Shown here piece after piece: positions 8,462-18,018 of a DNA stretch of 53,813 nt. The stretch is from an uncultured Lachnospiraceae bacterium (GTDB lineage Bacteria > Bacillota > Clostridia > Lachnospirales > Lachnospiraceae). The notes beneath the pieces were generated by a model. The model worked only from the letters and a program-made list of their open reading frames with translations, had not been told where the DNA came from and did no database searches. Location of the stretch: NCBI GenBank assembly GCA_900554925.1, contig USJG01000003.1:1-53813 (forward strand). The letters are read 5' to 3'. Both the position numbers and the translations under genes were made by a program. How positions within the stretch are numbered: the first letter of the stretch is position 1; every line of letters starts with the position of its first letter.

Positions 8462-9499
8462 ATGAAGACAATAAATTTTAAAAAGATAGCCTGTCTGGCG
8501 CTGTCATCCATGCTGATAGCAGCTATGCTGGCCGGGTGCGGCCAGAAGGCGGAGAATGGTGCGACCAATGAAAATACATTGGCAGATAATGTGATCATAA
8601 CAGAAACCGGAGAGGTGATTGAAAAGGAAAATCCTACGCCGGAGGTGACTTCTACGCCAGAGGTATCCCCTGCGCCGGAGATTATAACAGTAGACCCTGA
8701 AGAGCTGGTAGAACCGGAGCAGGAACAGATTGACACAGGGCAGGAGCAGGTGGAATATCATGAGAATAAATTGCAGCTTGTATTCATGGGAGACAGTATA
8801 TTTGACGGATACAGAGACGGAACCGGTATTCCCTATCGAACCGCCATGCAATGTGATGCTAATTTCTACAATCTGGCCATAGGAGGAACTACGGCGGCTG
8901 TTTCGATGGATGAGCAGATTGGCTGGGAGGACTGGACTTCCCGAGGCTTGCTGGGAATAGTAAATGCAATGCTGGGTAATATTCCTACAGATATTTTTGC
9001 AAACGATACTGCCAAAGCGATTTTAGATGATCCTAATGTGGATTTTTCCAAGACAGATTATTTTGTGATTGAATACGGAATGAATGATTTCCTGAATGCG
9101 GTTCCTATGACCAGTGATTCCAGAGAAAATGACATGAAGTCCTATGGAGGGGCACTGCATAATGCGGTAGTGGCGTTAAAGGATTATGCGCCCGATGCAA
9201 CCATTATTCTCTGCTCTCCCACTTATGCCCGGTTTTTTAACGGGGATTGGATGATAGGAGACGGAAACAGTATCAATAATGGATACGGAACCTTATTTGA
9301 TTATAAGGGAACCTGTGAGTACGTTGCAAATGAACAGCAGGTGGTGTTCTTTAATGCCTATCAGGATTTAGGCATTGATGGCTATACGGCGGAGGAGTAT
9401 CTGGAGGATGGAATACATCTTACTGATAAAGGCAGACAGCTTTATGCGGATGCCCTGACCAAAGTAATCTTAAACTATGAGGAAACAAAAAATAATTAA
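8462..9499 (+). CDS. SGNH/GDSL-family lipoprotein
   Basis: 345 residues from the ATG at 8462, with GAGGAG at 8447-8452. The GTG at 8453 is less likely. A lipoprotein signal ends in LAGC (Cys26), so the protein is anchored outside the membrane. A Pro/Glu/Thr linker (about 57-100) leads to an SGNH hydrolase domain: GDS (110-112, catalytic Ser112), a Gly-Gly loop (141-142), GMND (206-209) and D316-x-x-H319. It is probably an esterase or deacetylase acting on wall or capsule acyl groups, or an acyl transferase. It sits among acylation genes and ends at a hairpin terminator. Confidence 0.9.
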   Translation: MKTINFKKIACLALSSMLIAAMLAGCGQKAENGATNENTLADNVIITETGEVIEKENPTPEVTSTPEVSPAPEIITVDPEELVEPEQEQIDTGQEQVEYHENKLQLVFMGDSIFDGYRDGTGIPYRTAMQCDANFYNLAIGGTTAAVSMDEQIGWEDWTSRGLLGIVNAMLGNIPTDIFANDTAKAILDDPNVDFSKTDYFVIEYGMNDFLNAVPMTSDSRENDMKSYGGALHNAVVALKDYAPDATIILCSPTYARFFNGDWMIGDGNSINNGYGTLFDYKGTCEYVANEQQVVFFNAYQDLGIDGYTAEEYLEDGIHLTDKGRQLYADALTKVILNYEETKNN

Positions 9500-9510
9500 A
9501 GATCATGTAA

Positions 9511-9545
9511 AGAAATGCCGGTACGCTTTGCGCATCGGCATTTCT
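9511..9545 (+). terminator. Terminator after the SGNH lipoprotein gene
   Basis: AGAAATGCCG at 9511-9520 pairs with CGGCATTTCT at 9536-9545. The inner bases extend the stem to about 16 bp with one mismatch and a TTT loop. The T-run is weak. Confidence 0.6.
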
Positions 9546-9555
9546 GTGTTATGAT
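9528..9555 (+). promoter_or_regulatory. Possible promoter overlapping the terminator
   Basis: TTGCGC (9528-9533), a 16-base spacer and TATGAT (9550-9555). The -35 lies inside the hairpin of the preceding terminator. It would drive the operon starting at 9589. Confidence 0.4.
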
Positions 9556-9588
9556 GATAATGAAAATCAGCGAAAAGGAGAAGCCTGA

Positions 9589-11289
9589 ATGATAGCAGTT
9601 ATAGCCAGTTGGATTTATATTACAATAATATGTCTCTTAATAGGAGCCGGAGTTTTATGCCTGCTTCACACTTTTATACCTGCCGGAAAAGAGAGGGCAA
9701 AGCAGCTTCGGATTCGTATGATGCATTGCCTTGTGGCTGGAATTATAGGGATTACCGTCTACGTGGAAATTTTCAGCATCTTTGGCAAAATAGGCGCCCT
9801 GGCTCATATGATAATGGTGCTGGCAGCATTGGCAGCAGGTATCGTATGTCGTAAAATGGCCGCTGGATTATGGCATCAGTATAAAGAGGTTATATTTTCC
9901 TGGGAAGGTTTTTTTTATCTGTGTTTTATCATTCTTATCGCGTTTTTTGCCTCAAGAGGAACCTTCCATACAGATACCAATATTTATCATGCCCAGGCTA
10001 TCCGGCTGTATGAGGAATATGGACTGATAAAGGGAATGGGCAATCTGCAGCTTCACTATGCTTATAACAGCGCTTATCTGGCATTTGCATCTGTTTTCAG
10101 CTTAAACTGGCTGTTTGGACAATCTCTGCATACCACCACAGGATTTGTGGAAGTGATCATGTGCATCTATGCGTTTCATGGATTGAAGGATTTCAAAAAG
10201 CATGACAGGCATACTGCGGATATGATGCGTATAGGTATTTTGTTTTATACCCTGGTAATTTTAAACGGGAGCATGTCGCCGGCTACGGACTATACCACCA
10301 TGTATTTTGCGCTGTTCGTATTAACTGCATGGTGTGAAAATTTAGAGGCTTCCCGGAGCGTGACGGGATATTCCCTGTTAGCCGTTACCGCAGTGTTTGT
10401 GGCCACTTTGAAGTTTTCCGCCTGTTTTTTAGTATTGCTTGCAATATATCCGGCAGTATGGCTTGTGAAAGAAAAACGTTGGAAAGAGACAGGGGTGTAT
10501 TTAGGCTGCGGTCTGGTGATCCTGCTCCCTTTTCTGGTTCGGAATTTCCTGATTTCAGGATGGCTTTTATATCCCTTTAATGGAATCGATATTTTTAACG
10601 TGGAGTGGAAAATACCGGAGGAATACTTGCTGGTAGATGCCAATCAGATTAAAGTATGGGGAAGATGTCTGTATGATGTGGACAAGATAAAATGGCCGGT
10701 ATACAAATGGCTTCCAGTCTGGTGGGAAGGTCAGGAACGGTACGAGCAGATGCTTCTTGGTTCTGTCATGATAGGAAGTCTTTTGCTGCTGGTACAATTT
10801 TTAAAAAACCGGATAAGGCGCAATAGGATACGCTGGGACTATCTGGCCCTGGTGCTGACTGTCTTTGCGTGCCTTGCGGTGTGGTTTTTCATGGCGCCTT
10901 TTATCCGCTATGGACTGGCTTTCCTGTTTGCGGTTCCCATGATTGCGGCAGGAGAGTACTTAAGCGAAAAGAAGAAAGGTTTTTACAGTATTCTGACCGG
11001 GGGACTGGTATTTTGCATTGTGGTTTCGGTAAGCCCTTATTGGGATCATTATATAACGGATGCCGGTGTATTCATTAAGCAGAATCTTACGCAGCCTTAT
11101 TATATTGTACAGAAGGATTATGACCGGGCAGAAACAGGAAGCATGGAGATTAGCGGAAATACCATATATTATCCGGAGCAGGGAGAGATAAATTCCTATC
11201 ATGTTTTTCCGGGAACCTGTTATAAATTCATGTTGGAAAGAAGTACGCTGATGGGATATAATATAAAAGATGGATTTAAGGCGAAATGA
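9589..11289 (+). CDS. Multi-pass membrane protein, GT-C-like (LIC_10190-type)
   Basis: 566 residues with about twelve hydrophobic helices. After the first helices, an extracytoplasmic stretch reads FHTDTNIYHAQAIRLYEEYG, then GNLQLHYAYNSAY. This is the hallmark of a family of putative polyprenyl-sugar-dependent transferases of the GT-C fold found in polysaccharide loci. The Asp in DTN would be the catalytic acid residue. Good AAAGGAG site. The stop overlaps the ATG of the next acyltransferase gene by four bases, so the two are coupled. Confidence 0.75.
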   Translation: MIAVIASWIYITIICLLIGAGVLCLLHTFIPAGKERAKQLRIRMMHCLVAGIIGITVYVEIFSIFGKIGALAHMIMVLAALAAGIVCRKMAAGLWHQYKEVIFSWEGFFYLCFIILIAFFASRGTFHTDTNIYHAQAIRLYEEYGLIKGMGNLQLHYAYNSAYLAFASVFSLNWLFGQSLHTTTGFVEVIMCIYAFHGLKDFKKHDRHTADMMRIGILFYTLVILNGSMSPATDYTTMYFALFVLTAWCENLEASRSVTGYSLLAVTAVFVATLKFSACFLVLLAIYPAVWLVKEKRWKETGVYLGCGLVILLPFLVRNFLISGWLLYPFNGIDIFNVEWKIPEEYLLVDANQIKVWGRCLYDVDKIKWPVYKWLPVWWEGQERYEQMLLGSVMIGSLLLLVQFLKNRIRRNRIRWDYLALVLTVFACLAVWFFMAPFIRYGLAFLFAVPMIAAGEYLSEKKKGFYSILTGGLVFCIVVSVSPYWDHYITDAGVFIKQNLTQPYYIVQKDYDRAETGSMEISGNTIYYPEQGEINSYHVFPGTCYKFMLERSTLMGYNIKDGFKAK

Positions 11290-12314
11290 TGACGAAGTTT
11301 CAATTTGAAAAAAATGGATTTGATCTGATAAGGTACTGGGCAGCCCTCAGCGTCATGCTTCTTCATTTCACGGGGTATGGGCTTATGGTTGGCAGCAGTG
11401 GAAGGGAGATGCTTTGGGGCTTAAGGCAGATAGTGTCTTTTTTCCCTGGAGTAGTGGTGCTTTTCTCTCTGAGCGGTTATCTGGTGTCGGCCTCCATGGA
11501 GCGTCTGGGTTCCCGAAAATTATTTTTTAAAAAGCGCGTCCTGCGCCTGTACCCGGAATTGTGGCTATGCACAATCATCAATGTACTTGTACTGGTTTTG
11601 CTGGTGCCGGAGCTGCTGGATAAAAGTATGGTGGTATGGTTTTTTACTCAAATCGTGGGAATTGCCAATACGCCTGCATGTTTAGATGGGTTTGCCACAG
11701 GAAGCGTCAATGGCGCTCTGTGGACGATTTGTGTGGAAATACAGTTGTATATAGTGCTGGGCTTAGGATATAGGAGGCTGAAAAAATTAAACAACAGCAA
11801 ATGGTGCATGGTATTGACAGGGTGCGTGCTTTTAAATATTGCCTTTGATCTGTGTACAGGAAATCCTGAGGGGATAATTCCCAAGTTGATTGAGAGAAGC
11901 TTTCTGCCCTATCTGCTCTGGTTTTTGATCGGTGTATTTTGTTATGTAAAAAAAGAATGGTTCTGGGAGCGCGGAAAGCTTGTTGCCGGACTGATCTGCC
12001 TATATTGTATTTTATATTTACTGCCCATGAAACTGCCGGGCTATTATGCAAATATCGCAATTGGCGTATTATGTCCGTTTATTGTAATAGTGGGAGGCTA
12101 TTGTCTGCCGCCCGTAAGGCTGAAGGTGGATATTACTTATGGCCTGTTTTTATATCATTGGATCGTGCTGAATATTATGATACATTTCGGAATGCTTCAA
12201 AAGGTAAATTGGTTTATATGTCTGATTGTATTTTTGGCAGGATCGGTCTTTCTGGCATGGGCATCCAGCTGCCTGTGCAGGAATTTCATTGCTAAAACAG
12301 TAAAAGATAAGTGA
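11286..12314 (+). CDS. Acyltransferase-3 family membrane protein (O-acetyltransferase-like)
   Basis: 342 residues, about ten membrane helices. The N-terminus holds the family signature RYWAALSVMLLHF with the catalytic-type His (about residue 27), and an Arg-rich cytoplasmic loop (KKRVLRLYPE) follows helix 2. Such proteins move acetyl or other acyl groups onto sugars at the membrane. It is translationally coupled to the GT-C-like gene by the overlap ATGATG. It is one of four different acyltransferases in the left locus. Confidence 0.9.
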   Translation: MMTKFQFEKNGFDLIRYWAALSVMLLHFTGYGLMVGSSGREMLWGLRQIVSFFPGVVVLFSLSGYLVSASMERLGSRKLFFKKRVLRLYPELWLCTIINVLVLVLLVPELLDKSMVVWFFTQIVGIANTPACLDGFATGSVNGALWTICVEIQLYIVLGLGYRRLKKLNNSKWCMVLTGCVLLNIAFDLCTGNPEGIIPKLIERSFLPYLLWFLIGVFCYVKKEWFWERGKLVAGLICLYCILYLLPMKLPGYYANIAIGVLCPFIVIVGGYCLPPVRLKVDITYGLFLYHWIVLNIMIHFGMLQKVNWFICLIVFLAGSVFLAWASSCLCRNFIAKTVKDK

Positions 12315-12327
12315 GGGCAGAGAGGTT

Positions 12328-13476
12328 ATGGCCAGTCAATATGATAAAATAATTATCGGCGCCGGGTTATATGGGCTTTATGCCGCCGCCTTCTGCGCGG
12401 AAAGAGGACAGCGCGTATTGGTTTTAGAATATGACAGCGGGCCCTTTAAGAGAGCTACCTATATTAATCAGGCAAGAGTCCATATGGGGTACCATTATCC
12501 CAGAAGCCTGACGACTGCGGTAAAGTCCGCCGGGTATTTCAGGCGGTTTGCGGAGGACTTCGGATTTTGTATTCACGACAAATTTGATCAGGTTTACGCA
12601 ACGTCGGAGCAGTTTTCATGGACCAGCGCAAAACAGTTTCAGGAATTTTGCATTGCGGCGGGAATCAAATGTGAGGAGACGGCAGTTTCCAAATACTTTA
12701 AGCCGGGTATGTGTGACGGTGCGTTTCTTACAGAAGAATACACTTATGATGCCGGGATGCTGCAAAAATTTTATGAGGACAAGCTTAAGGACAATGCCAA
12801 TGCAGATATGTTGTTTGGGGTCCGCATACGCAGGATCATAAAGCAGGATAAGTTATTTGCAGTGGAGCTGTCAGACGGGAGATATTTTGAGGCATGTTAC
12901 GTGCTGAATGCTTCTTATGCATCTGTGAATCAGGTCATAGATAAGGTGGAGGGAATAGAAAAGGAGTTTTTTGACATCAAGTATGAGCTGTGTGAAATTA
13001 TCCTCTGCACTCCATCGGAGGCTTTGAAAAATACCGGAATCACTGTGATGGATGGACCGTTTTTTTCCATTATGCCCTTTGGAAAGACGGGGCTGCACTC
13101 TCTGACTTCGGTGACTTTTACACCCCATGTAACCTGCTATGATGCAAAGCCCGCCTTTGCCTGTCAGAGTAAGGCGCAGCAGATGGGGACGCCCTGCACG
13201 CCGGACAACCTTGGAAATTGCAGTGAATGTCCTGATAAGCCGGATTCTGCATGGCCCTATATGTCTCATCTGGCAGACAAATATCTGAAACCGGAGTATG
13301 CCTATTCTTATGTCCGGTCGCTGTATTCCATGAAACCTATCTTAAAAAGCTCCGAGGTGGACGATTCCCGGCCTACAGCAATTAAGATCATGAGCAGAGA
13401 ACCGGCATTTGTAAGCGTTCTGTCAGGTAAAATAAATACAGTCTATGATCTGGAGGAATATTTGCTGCTTGAATAA
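12328..13476 (+). CDS. FAD-dependent amino-acid-oxidase-fold oxidoreductase
   Basis: 382 residues. The FAD-binding motif GAGLYGLYAA is at about 11-20 and the adenine-binding acid (VLVLEYD) follows. The substrate domain contains a five-cysteine region at about 271-305: a Cys in VTCYDAK, FACQ, TPC, GNC and SEC. This may be structural or metal-binding. Such flavoproteins occur in polysaccharide loci and oxidise sugar or amine groups, but the substrate is not known. It starts 13 bases after the acyltransferase gene, in the same operon. Confidence 0.8.
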   Translation: MASQYDKIIIGAGLYGLYAAAFCAERGQRVLVLEYDSGPFKRATYINQARVHMGYHYPRSLTTAVKSAGYFRRFAEDFGFCIHDKFDQVYATSEQFSWTSAKQFQEFCIAAGIKCEETAVSKYFKPGMCDGAFLTEEYTYDAGMLQKFYEDKLKDNANADMLFGVRIRRIIKQDKLFAVELSDGRYFEACYVLNASYASVNQVIDKVEGIEKEFFDIKYELCEIILCTPSEALKNTGITVMDGPFFSIMPFGKTGLHSLTSVTFTPHVTCYDAKPAFACQSKAQQMGTPCTPDNLGNCSECPDKPDSAWPYMSHLADKYLKPEYAYSYVRSLYSMKPILKSSEVDDSRPTAIKIMSREPAFVSVLSGKINTVYDLEEYLLLE

Positions 13477-13509
13477 ATTCTGCGATGATAAAGAGGGGAT
13501 GATGATTTT

Positions 13510-14448
13510 ATGGAAAAGAAATTTATTTCACTGGTAGTATATCTTCATGATGCGGCTCCCTGGTTAAAATATTTTCTGGATACGGTCGTTCCCGTGTGTG
13601 AAGAAAATTTTGAACAGTTTGAACTGGTATGCGTGGATGATGCCTGTCAGGATGGAACTATAGAGGTTTTGAAGGAATATGTGGAAAACAGAGCCTTAAA
13701 AGCTATGGTAAGCGTGGTGCATATGAGCTTTTTTCAGGGGCTGGAAAGTGCCATGAATGCAGGGCGGGATATTGCCATTGGTGATTTTGTTTATGAATTT
13801 GACGATATTTTTGTGGATTATGAACCTGATGTGATCATGGAGGTTTATTATAAGCTTCTTGAAGGAAATGACATTGTGGCAGCCAGCAGTAAGGGAAAGG
13901 TGCGCCTGACTTCTAAAGTGTTTTACGCACTTTACAATGATACCAGCAGAGGAAAGGGAAAGATTGGCCCGGAAACCTTCCGTATCGTGTCCCGGAGAGC
14001 AATTAACCGAATTAAATCCATGGGGCAGTACATTCCTTACAGGAAAGCGGTTTATATGAACTGCGGCCTGAATGCGGACACTATTTGCTATAACAGCAAA
14101 GACGTTAATGTAAGGATCAAAAATAAGACCGTAGCATCAGAAAGGACATCTCTGGCGCTGGATTCCTTCATTTACTTTACCAATGTGCTGGAGAGACTGT
14201 CGGCTGTTATCTGCGGAATATTCCTGCTTGTAACAGTGGGAATGGGAATTTATATTTTTTCTAACATCTTTAATAATACGAAGCCGGTAGAGGGCTGGCT
14301 TTCCACCATGGGCTTTCTGGCGCTGGGATTTTTTGGGGTATTTGCGCTTCTCACAATCATGTTAAAATATTTATCAGTCATGCTGAATTTAATTTTTAAG
14401 CAGCAGCGTTATCTGGTCTCTGATATAGAAAAGGTGGTAAAGCGATGA
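13510..14448 (+). CDS. Membrane-anchored GT2 glycosyltransferase
   Basis: 312 residues. The GT2 domain has VCVDDACQD (about 39-47), FFQG and EFDDIF where the metal-binding acid pair lies. C-terminal hydrophobic helices lie at about 234-253 and 264-292, as in the polyprenyl-phosphate sugar transferases. The first strand (ISLVVYLHDAA) departs from the usual SVVIPxYN. It likely makes an undecaprenyl-phosphate sugar for an outside transferase. The last codon overlaps the next GT2 gene (ATGA). Confidence 0.85.
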   Translation: MEKKFISLVVYLHDAAPWLKYFLDTVVPVCEENFEQFELVCVDDACQDGTIEVLKEYVENRALKAMVSVVHMSFFQGLESAMNAGRDIAIGDFVYEFDDIFVDYEPDVIMEVYYKLLEGNDIVAASSKGKVRLTSKVFYALYNDTSRGKGKIGPETFRIVSRRAINRIKSMGQYIPYRKAVYMNCGLNADTICYNSKDVNVRIKNKTVASERTSLALDSFIYFTNVLERLSAVICGIFLLVTVGMGIYIFSNIFNNTKPVEGWLSTMGFLALGFFGVFALLTIMLKYLSVMLNLIFKQQRYLVSDIEKVVKR

Positions 14449-15197
14449 GGGGAGAAGAATTATCCATTAATCTTTTGTTTCCGGTTTTGAATGAGCGATT
14501 AAGGCTTCAAAGCGGAATTGACAGAACTATGGCATATTTAAAAGAAAATGTCTCCATTCCCTGTCAGCTTACAATTCTTGATAATGGCTCGGAAGATGAG
14601 ACGCCTGAAATCGGGAAGGCGCTTGCCGAAAAATACCCTGAGGTTTCCTATGTGAGAGTAGGAGAACGGGGGGTAGGCGTTGCGTTCCGCAAGGGAATTG
14701 AATTAAATGAATGCGCGCTGGTGGGCTATATGGATATTGACCTGTCTACGGATATTAAATATCTTGGACGTACCATAGAACTGTTCCAGGCAAGGCCGGA
14801 ATTAGAATATGTAAATGGAAGCCGGTTTGCCAGAGAATCTGAGACAAAGGGAAGGAAATGGTATCGCAAGATCACTTCTATGGGGCTGGTATTCTTATTA
14901 AAGACTGTCTTTCATATGAAAGCTACGGATGCGGTCTGTGGTTTTACCTTCTTACGGAAAGAAACCGCGGAGAGGCTTGTGGCTGCCTGCGGAGATGACA
15001 ATGGCTGGTTTTACACCATAGAGTTTCTTCTGCGTGCAGAGCGGATGGGAGTCGTTATTTATGATATGCCGGTGGAATGGCAGGAGGATTACAATACCAC
15101 TGTAAAAGTGTGGAAGACCATTAGGAATTACCTGGTGCAGATGAGAAGGTTAAAGAAAGTGTTCAGAGAAGAAGACAGAAATTCTAAATGTAAATAG
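14445..15197 (+). CDS. GT2 family glycosyltransferase (dolichol-phosphate-mannose-synthase-like)
   Basis: 250 residues. It shows NLLFPVLNE, LDNGSEDET (about 45-53), GVGVAFRKG, the metal-binding DIDLSTD (about 97-103) and a conserved GSRF near residue 125. There is no membrane helix at the C-terminus, unlike its neighbour. It is translationally coupled to the preceding GT2 gene by a 4-base overlap, so the two enzymes probably act in one step series. The sugar is not identifiable. Confidence 0.85.
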   Translation: MRGEELSINLLFPVLNERLRLQSGIDRTMAYLKENVSIPCQLTILDNGSEDETPEIGKALAEKYPEVSYVRVGERGVGVAFRKGIELNECALVGYMDIDLSTDIKYLGRTIELFQARPELEYVNGSRFARESETKGRKWYRKITSMGLVFLLKTVFHMKATDAVCGFTFLRKETAERLVAACGDDNGWFYTIEFLLRAERMGVVIYDMPVEWQEDYNTTVKVWKTIRNYLVQMRRLKKVFREEDRNSKCK

Positions 15198-15213
15198 TGC
15201 AAGAGGTGGCAGA

Positions 15214-16311
15214 ATGCTGAAAAGAATAGATTTATCAAGAGATTATCAGAAGCATAAAAAAGAATACCTGGAGGCGATAGAAGCTGTCTGTGAAGAAACT
15301 GCCTTTTCAGGCGGAAAATTTGCGGATCAGTTTGACAAAGAGTTTGCGGCCTGCTGCGGCGTGCCCTATGCGGCCGGGGTAAATAACGGGACCTCTGCGC
15401 TGCACTGTGCCATGATGGCCCTTGGAATTGGACGGGGAGACGAAGTGATCGTTCCGGCAAACACTTATATTGCAACAGCGTGGGGTGTTACTTATACCGG
15501 CGCGGTACCGGTGTTTGTGGACTGTACTTCTGACACATGGGAGATCGATCCGGACAAAATTGAAGAAAAAATTACAGACAGAACCAGAGCTATTATAGGA
15601 GTCCACCTGTACGGTCAGCCCTTTGAATTTAACAAAGTAAAAGCCATTGCAGATAAGTATGGATTGTATGTGGTGGAGGACTGTGCCCAGGCACATGGAG
15701 CCGGATATGAAGGAAAGCTGGCGGGAAGTTTGGGAGATTTAGGGTGTTTTAGCTTTTATCCCGGAAAGAATTTGTATGCCTTTGGAGAAGGAGGCAGCGT
15801 TACCTGTCATAAAAAGGAATATTATGACGCCATTACCACCATTAAAAATCAAGGCTGTCAGGTGCGGTATTATCATGATGTGGTGGGGTATAATTATCGT
15901 CTGGAGGGAATCCAGGGCGCTGTTCTTTCTGTAAGCCTTAAATATTTACCGGAATGGACTAAGAGGCGCAGGCAGATTGGCAGGCGCTATATCAGGGAAA
16001 TCACCAATCCGCTGATCACTATGCAGGCACACCCGAAAAATACGGACCCGGTATTTCATTTGTTTGTAATCACAGTGGAAAACCCCGATGATTTTATTAC
16101 TTATATGGAGGATAGGGGAATGGAGTGCAACAGGCATTATCCGGTGCCCTGTCATTTGCAGAAGGCCTATGCTCATTTGGGTTATCGGAAGGGGGATTGT
16201 CCCAACGCGGAATATCTGGCGAGCCACTGCGTGACGCTGCCCTTGTTTCCGGAAATGACAGATGAGGAAGCTGGCAGGGTAATAGCAGCCTGCAACGCAT
16301 ATAGAGGGTGA
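15214..16311 (+). CDS. DegT/DnrJ/EryC1/StrS-family sugar aminotransferase
   Basis: 365 residues, the usual length for PLP-dependent sugar aminotransferases that turn a nucleotide keto-sugar into an amino sugar with glutamate as donor. NNGTSALH (about 57-64) contacts the cofactor phosphate, VVEDCAQAHGA holds the pyridine-ring Asp, and FYPGKNLYAFGEGG holds the Schiff-base Lys. Good AAGAGGTGG site. Last gene of its operon, followed by a strong terminator. The matching 4- or 3-keto sugar-forming enzyme is not obvious in the left locus. The RmlB product in the right locus could feed it. Confidence 0.9.
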   Translation: MLKRIDLSRDYQKHKKEYLEAIEAVCEETAFSGGKFADQFDKEFAACCGVPYAAGVNNGTSALHCAMMALGIGRGDEVIVPANTYIATAWGVTYTGAVPVFVDCTSDTWEIDPDKIEEKITDRTRAIIGVHLYGQPFEFNKVKAIADKYGLYVVEDCAQAHGAGYEGKLAGSLGDLGCFSFYPGKNLYAFGEGGSVTCHKKEYYDAITTIKNQGCQVRYYHDVVGYNYRLEGIQGAVLSVSLKYLPEWTKRRRQIGRRYIREITNPLITMQAHPKNTDPVFHLFVITVENPDDFITYMEDRGMECNRHYPVPCHLQKAYAHLGYRKGDCPNAEYLASHCVTLPLFPEMTDEEAGRVIAACNAYRG

Positions 16312-16373
16312 TCTGATGATTCGGTTTTAGAACAAAAAGTGAAAGAATAATGAATTATTTCTTAATTTTCAGG

Positions 16374-16402
16374 AGGAAGTCTATAAAAAGACTTCCTTTT
16401 TG
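16374..16402 (+). terminator. Rho-independent terminator
   Basis: AGGAAGTCT pairs with AGACTTCCT (9 bp, loop ATAAAA) followed by TTTT. It ends the aminotransferase transcript. Confidence 0.85.
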
Positions 16403-16409
16403 TTATACT
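16402..16409 (+). promoter_or_regulatory. Extended -10 directly after the terminator
   Basis: GTTATACT preceded by T (TG, T, TATACT) is an extended -10 with no clear -35. Transcription from it would leave a leader of about 165 bases before the MBOAT gene. The leader holds a 15-base palindrome at 16432-16446 (GATTCTT, A, AAGAATC). Confidence 0.4.
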
Positions 16410-16583
16410 AAAAGAAATAGTAAGGGTCGGAGATTCTTAAAGAATCAGTTTGTGTTAAAGCCATGCTTTTAATGAAACGGTTTTTGCGTGGTACGGAAAT
16501 TCAGTTTCAGTGAAAAGACGGGCAGCAATCAAGGGAACGTGAAAAGGATATGACGAAAACTAAATAGTCAGGAGGATGGGTTA

Positions 16584-17990
16584 GTGTTTGTGTCAATGTT
16601 TTTCCCGGTATTTTTGGGAATTGCTGCAGCATTGTTTTTCTTATTGCCGGCAAAATGGCGTCCTGCGGTTTTGCTTTTAGTCAGCTATGCTTATTGTGCC
16701 TGGATAGGGATGGGGACGCTGCTTACTCTGGTGTTTGTATCTTTTTGCACCTGGATAGCAGGAAAAGCCATAGAGAAAGCACTGGAAAAGAAGAAAAAAT
16801 CTAAAGGTAAAGTTTTTTTGGCAATTACTGTCTGCTTTTATGTTTTTATGCTTTGCTTTTATAAGTATCTGCCATACTGCGTCCATTTACCGGGCATGGA
16901 TTGGCAGATGCCGGTAGGACTGTCTTTTTATCTGTTTCAGGCAATAGGTTATCTGATTGATATTTATAAGGGAACAAGCAGGGCGGAAAGTAAGTTCTTA
17001 AACCTCAGCCTTTATCTTGCTTTTTTTCCCAAACTGGTAAGCGGGCCTATTGAAAGGGAAAGGGAATTTTTACCCCAGATAAAGGCGCTTAGCAGTGTGA
17101 AGTTAAGAAACAGAGGAAGAATGTCCACTGCTTTTACCTATATGCTGTGGGGTTATTTTATGAAACTGGTAGTAGCTGACAGGCTGGCAGTGATCGTAAA
17201 CCAGATTTTTGGCAATCCTGAAGCTTTTGACAGCTTCTGGCTGCTCCTGGGAGTTTTGTTTTATACGTTGCAGATTTATTGTGATTTTGCGGGATATTCT
17301 TATATAGCTATGGGATGTGCCGGAATTTTCGGAATCAAACTGATGAACAATTTTAATGTCCCATATCTGGCAGTAAGTATCTCAGATTTCTGGCACAGGT
17401 GGCATATTTCACTGAGTACCTGGCTGAGGGATTATCTGTATATTCCACTGGGAGGCAGCCGGAAGGGAACTGCAAGAAAATGCATTAATACGGTGATCGT
17501 ATTTCTGGTGTGCGGAATGTGGCATGGAGCCGGTCTTAATTTTATTGTATGGGGATTATTGCATGGAATATATTCCGTTATCGAGGCGCTGGGGAGAAAA
17601 CAGGGTTTTAAAGTAAAAGGTGGCCGGATGATCACTTTTATGGCGGTAGCCTTTGCCTGGATTTTCTTCAGGGCAGGCAGCTTTCAGATTGCAGTTTTGT
17701 ATATAGTGGAAATGTTTACTTCAGGGATTCATCCGGAAAACTGGCGGCAGAGCATTGATATATTGCAATTAAATATGGTGGAGGGTGTTTTGATCATTCT
17801 GGGAATTGCAGTGATTTGTGCAGCCGATGTTTATTGTGAAAGAAGAAAGCTTCATTTGCCGGTGCTGATTCAGCAAAAGCAAAATGCGGTAAGGTATCTT
17901 ATCTTTTATCTGCTGCTTATTACTATTTTTATCTTCGGCATGTATGGAGCGGGGTATCATGCATCAGAGTTTATTTATATGCAGTTTTAA
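16584..17990 (+). CDS. MBOAT-family O-acyltransferase (AlgI/DltB-like), copy 1
   Basis: 468 residues, about eleven membrane helices. GTG start with GGAGG eight bases upstream. The catalytic His is H314 in CGMWHGAGLNF, preceded by FWHRWHISLSTWLRDY, a hallmark of the AlgI branch. It should carry an acyl group (often acetyl) across the membrane to a polysaccharide. The next gene, 28 bases on, is an SGNH-type protein that is its natural partner (as in PatA/PatB, DltB/DltD and AlgI/AlgJ). Confidence 0.93.
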   Translation: MFVSMFFPVFLGIAAALFFLLPAKWRPAVLLLVSYAYCAWIGMGTLLTLVFVSFCTWIAGKAIEKALEKKKKSKGKVFLAITVCFYVFMLCFYKYLPYCVHLPGMDWQMPVGLSFYLFQAIGYLIDIYKGTSRAESKFLNLSLYLAFFPKLVSGPIEREREFLPQIKALSSVKLRNRGRMSTAFTYMLWGYFMKLVVADRLAVIVNQIFGNPEAFDSFWLLLGVLFYTLQIYCDFAGYSYIAMGCAGIFGIKLMNNFNVPYLAVSISDFWHRWHISLSTWLRDYLYIPLGGSRKGTARKCINTVIVFLVCGMWHGAGLNFIVWGLLHGIYSVIEALGRKQGFKVKGGRMITFMAVAFAWIFFRAGSFQIAVLYIVEMFTSGIHPENWRQSIDILQLNMVEGVLIILGIAVICAADVYCERRKLHLPVLIQQKQNAVRYLIFYLLLITIFIFGMYGAGYHASEFIYMQF

Positions 17991-18018
17991 AAAGCAGAGC
18001 AAAATGGAGTGAGAGAGT

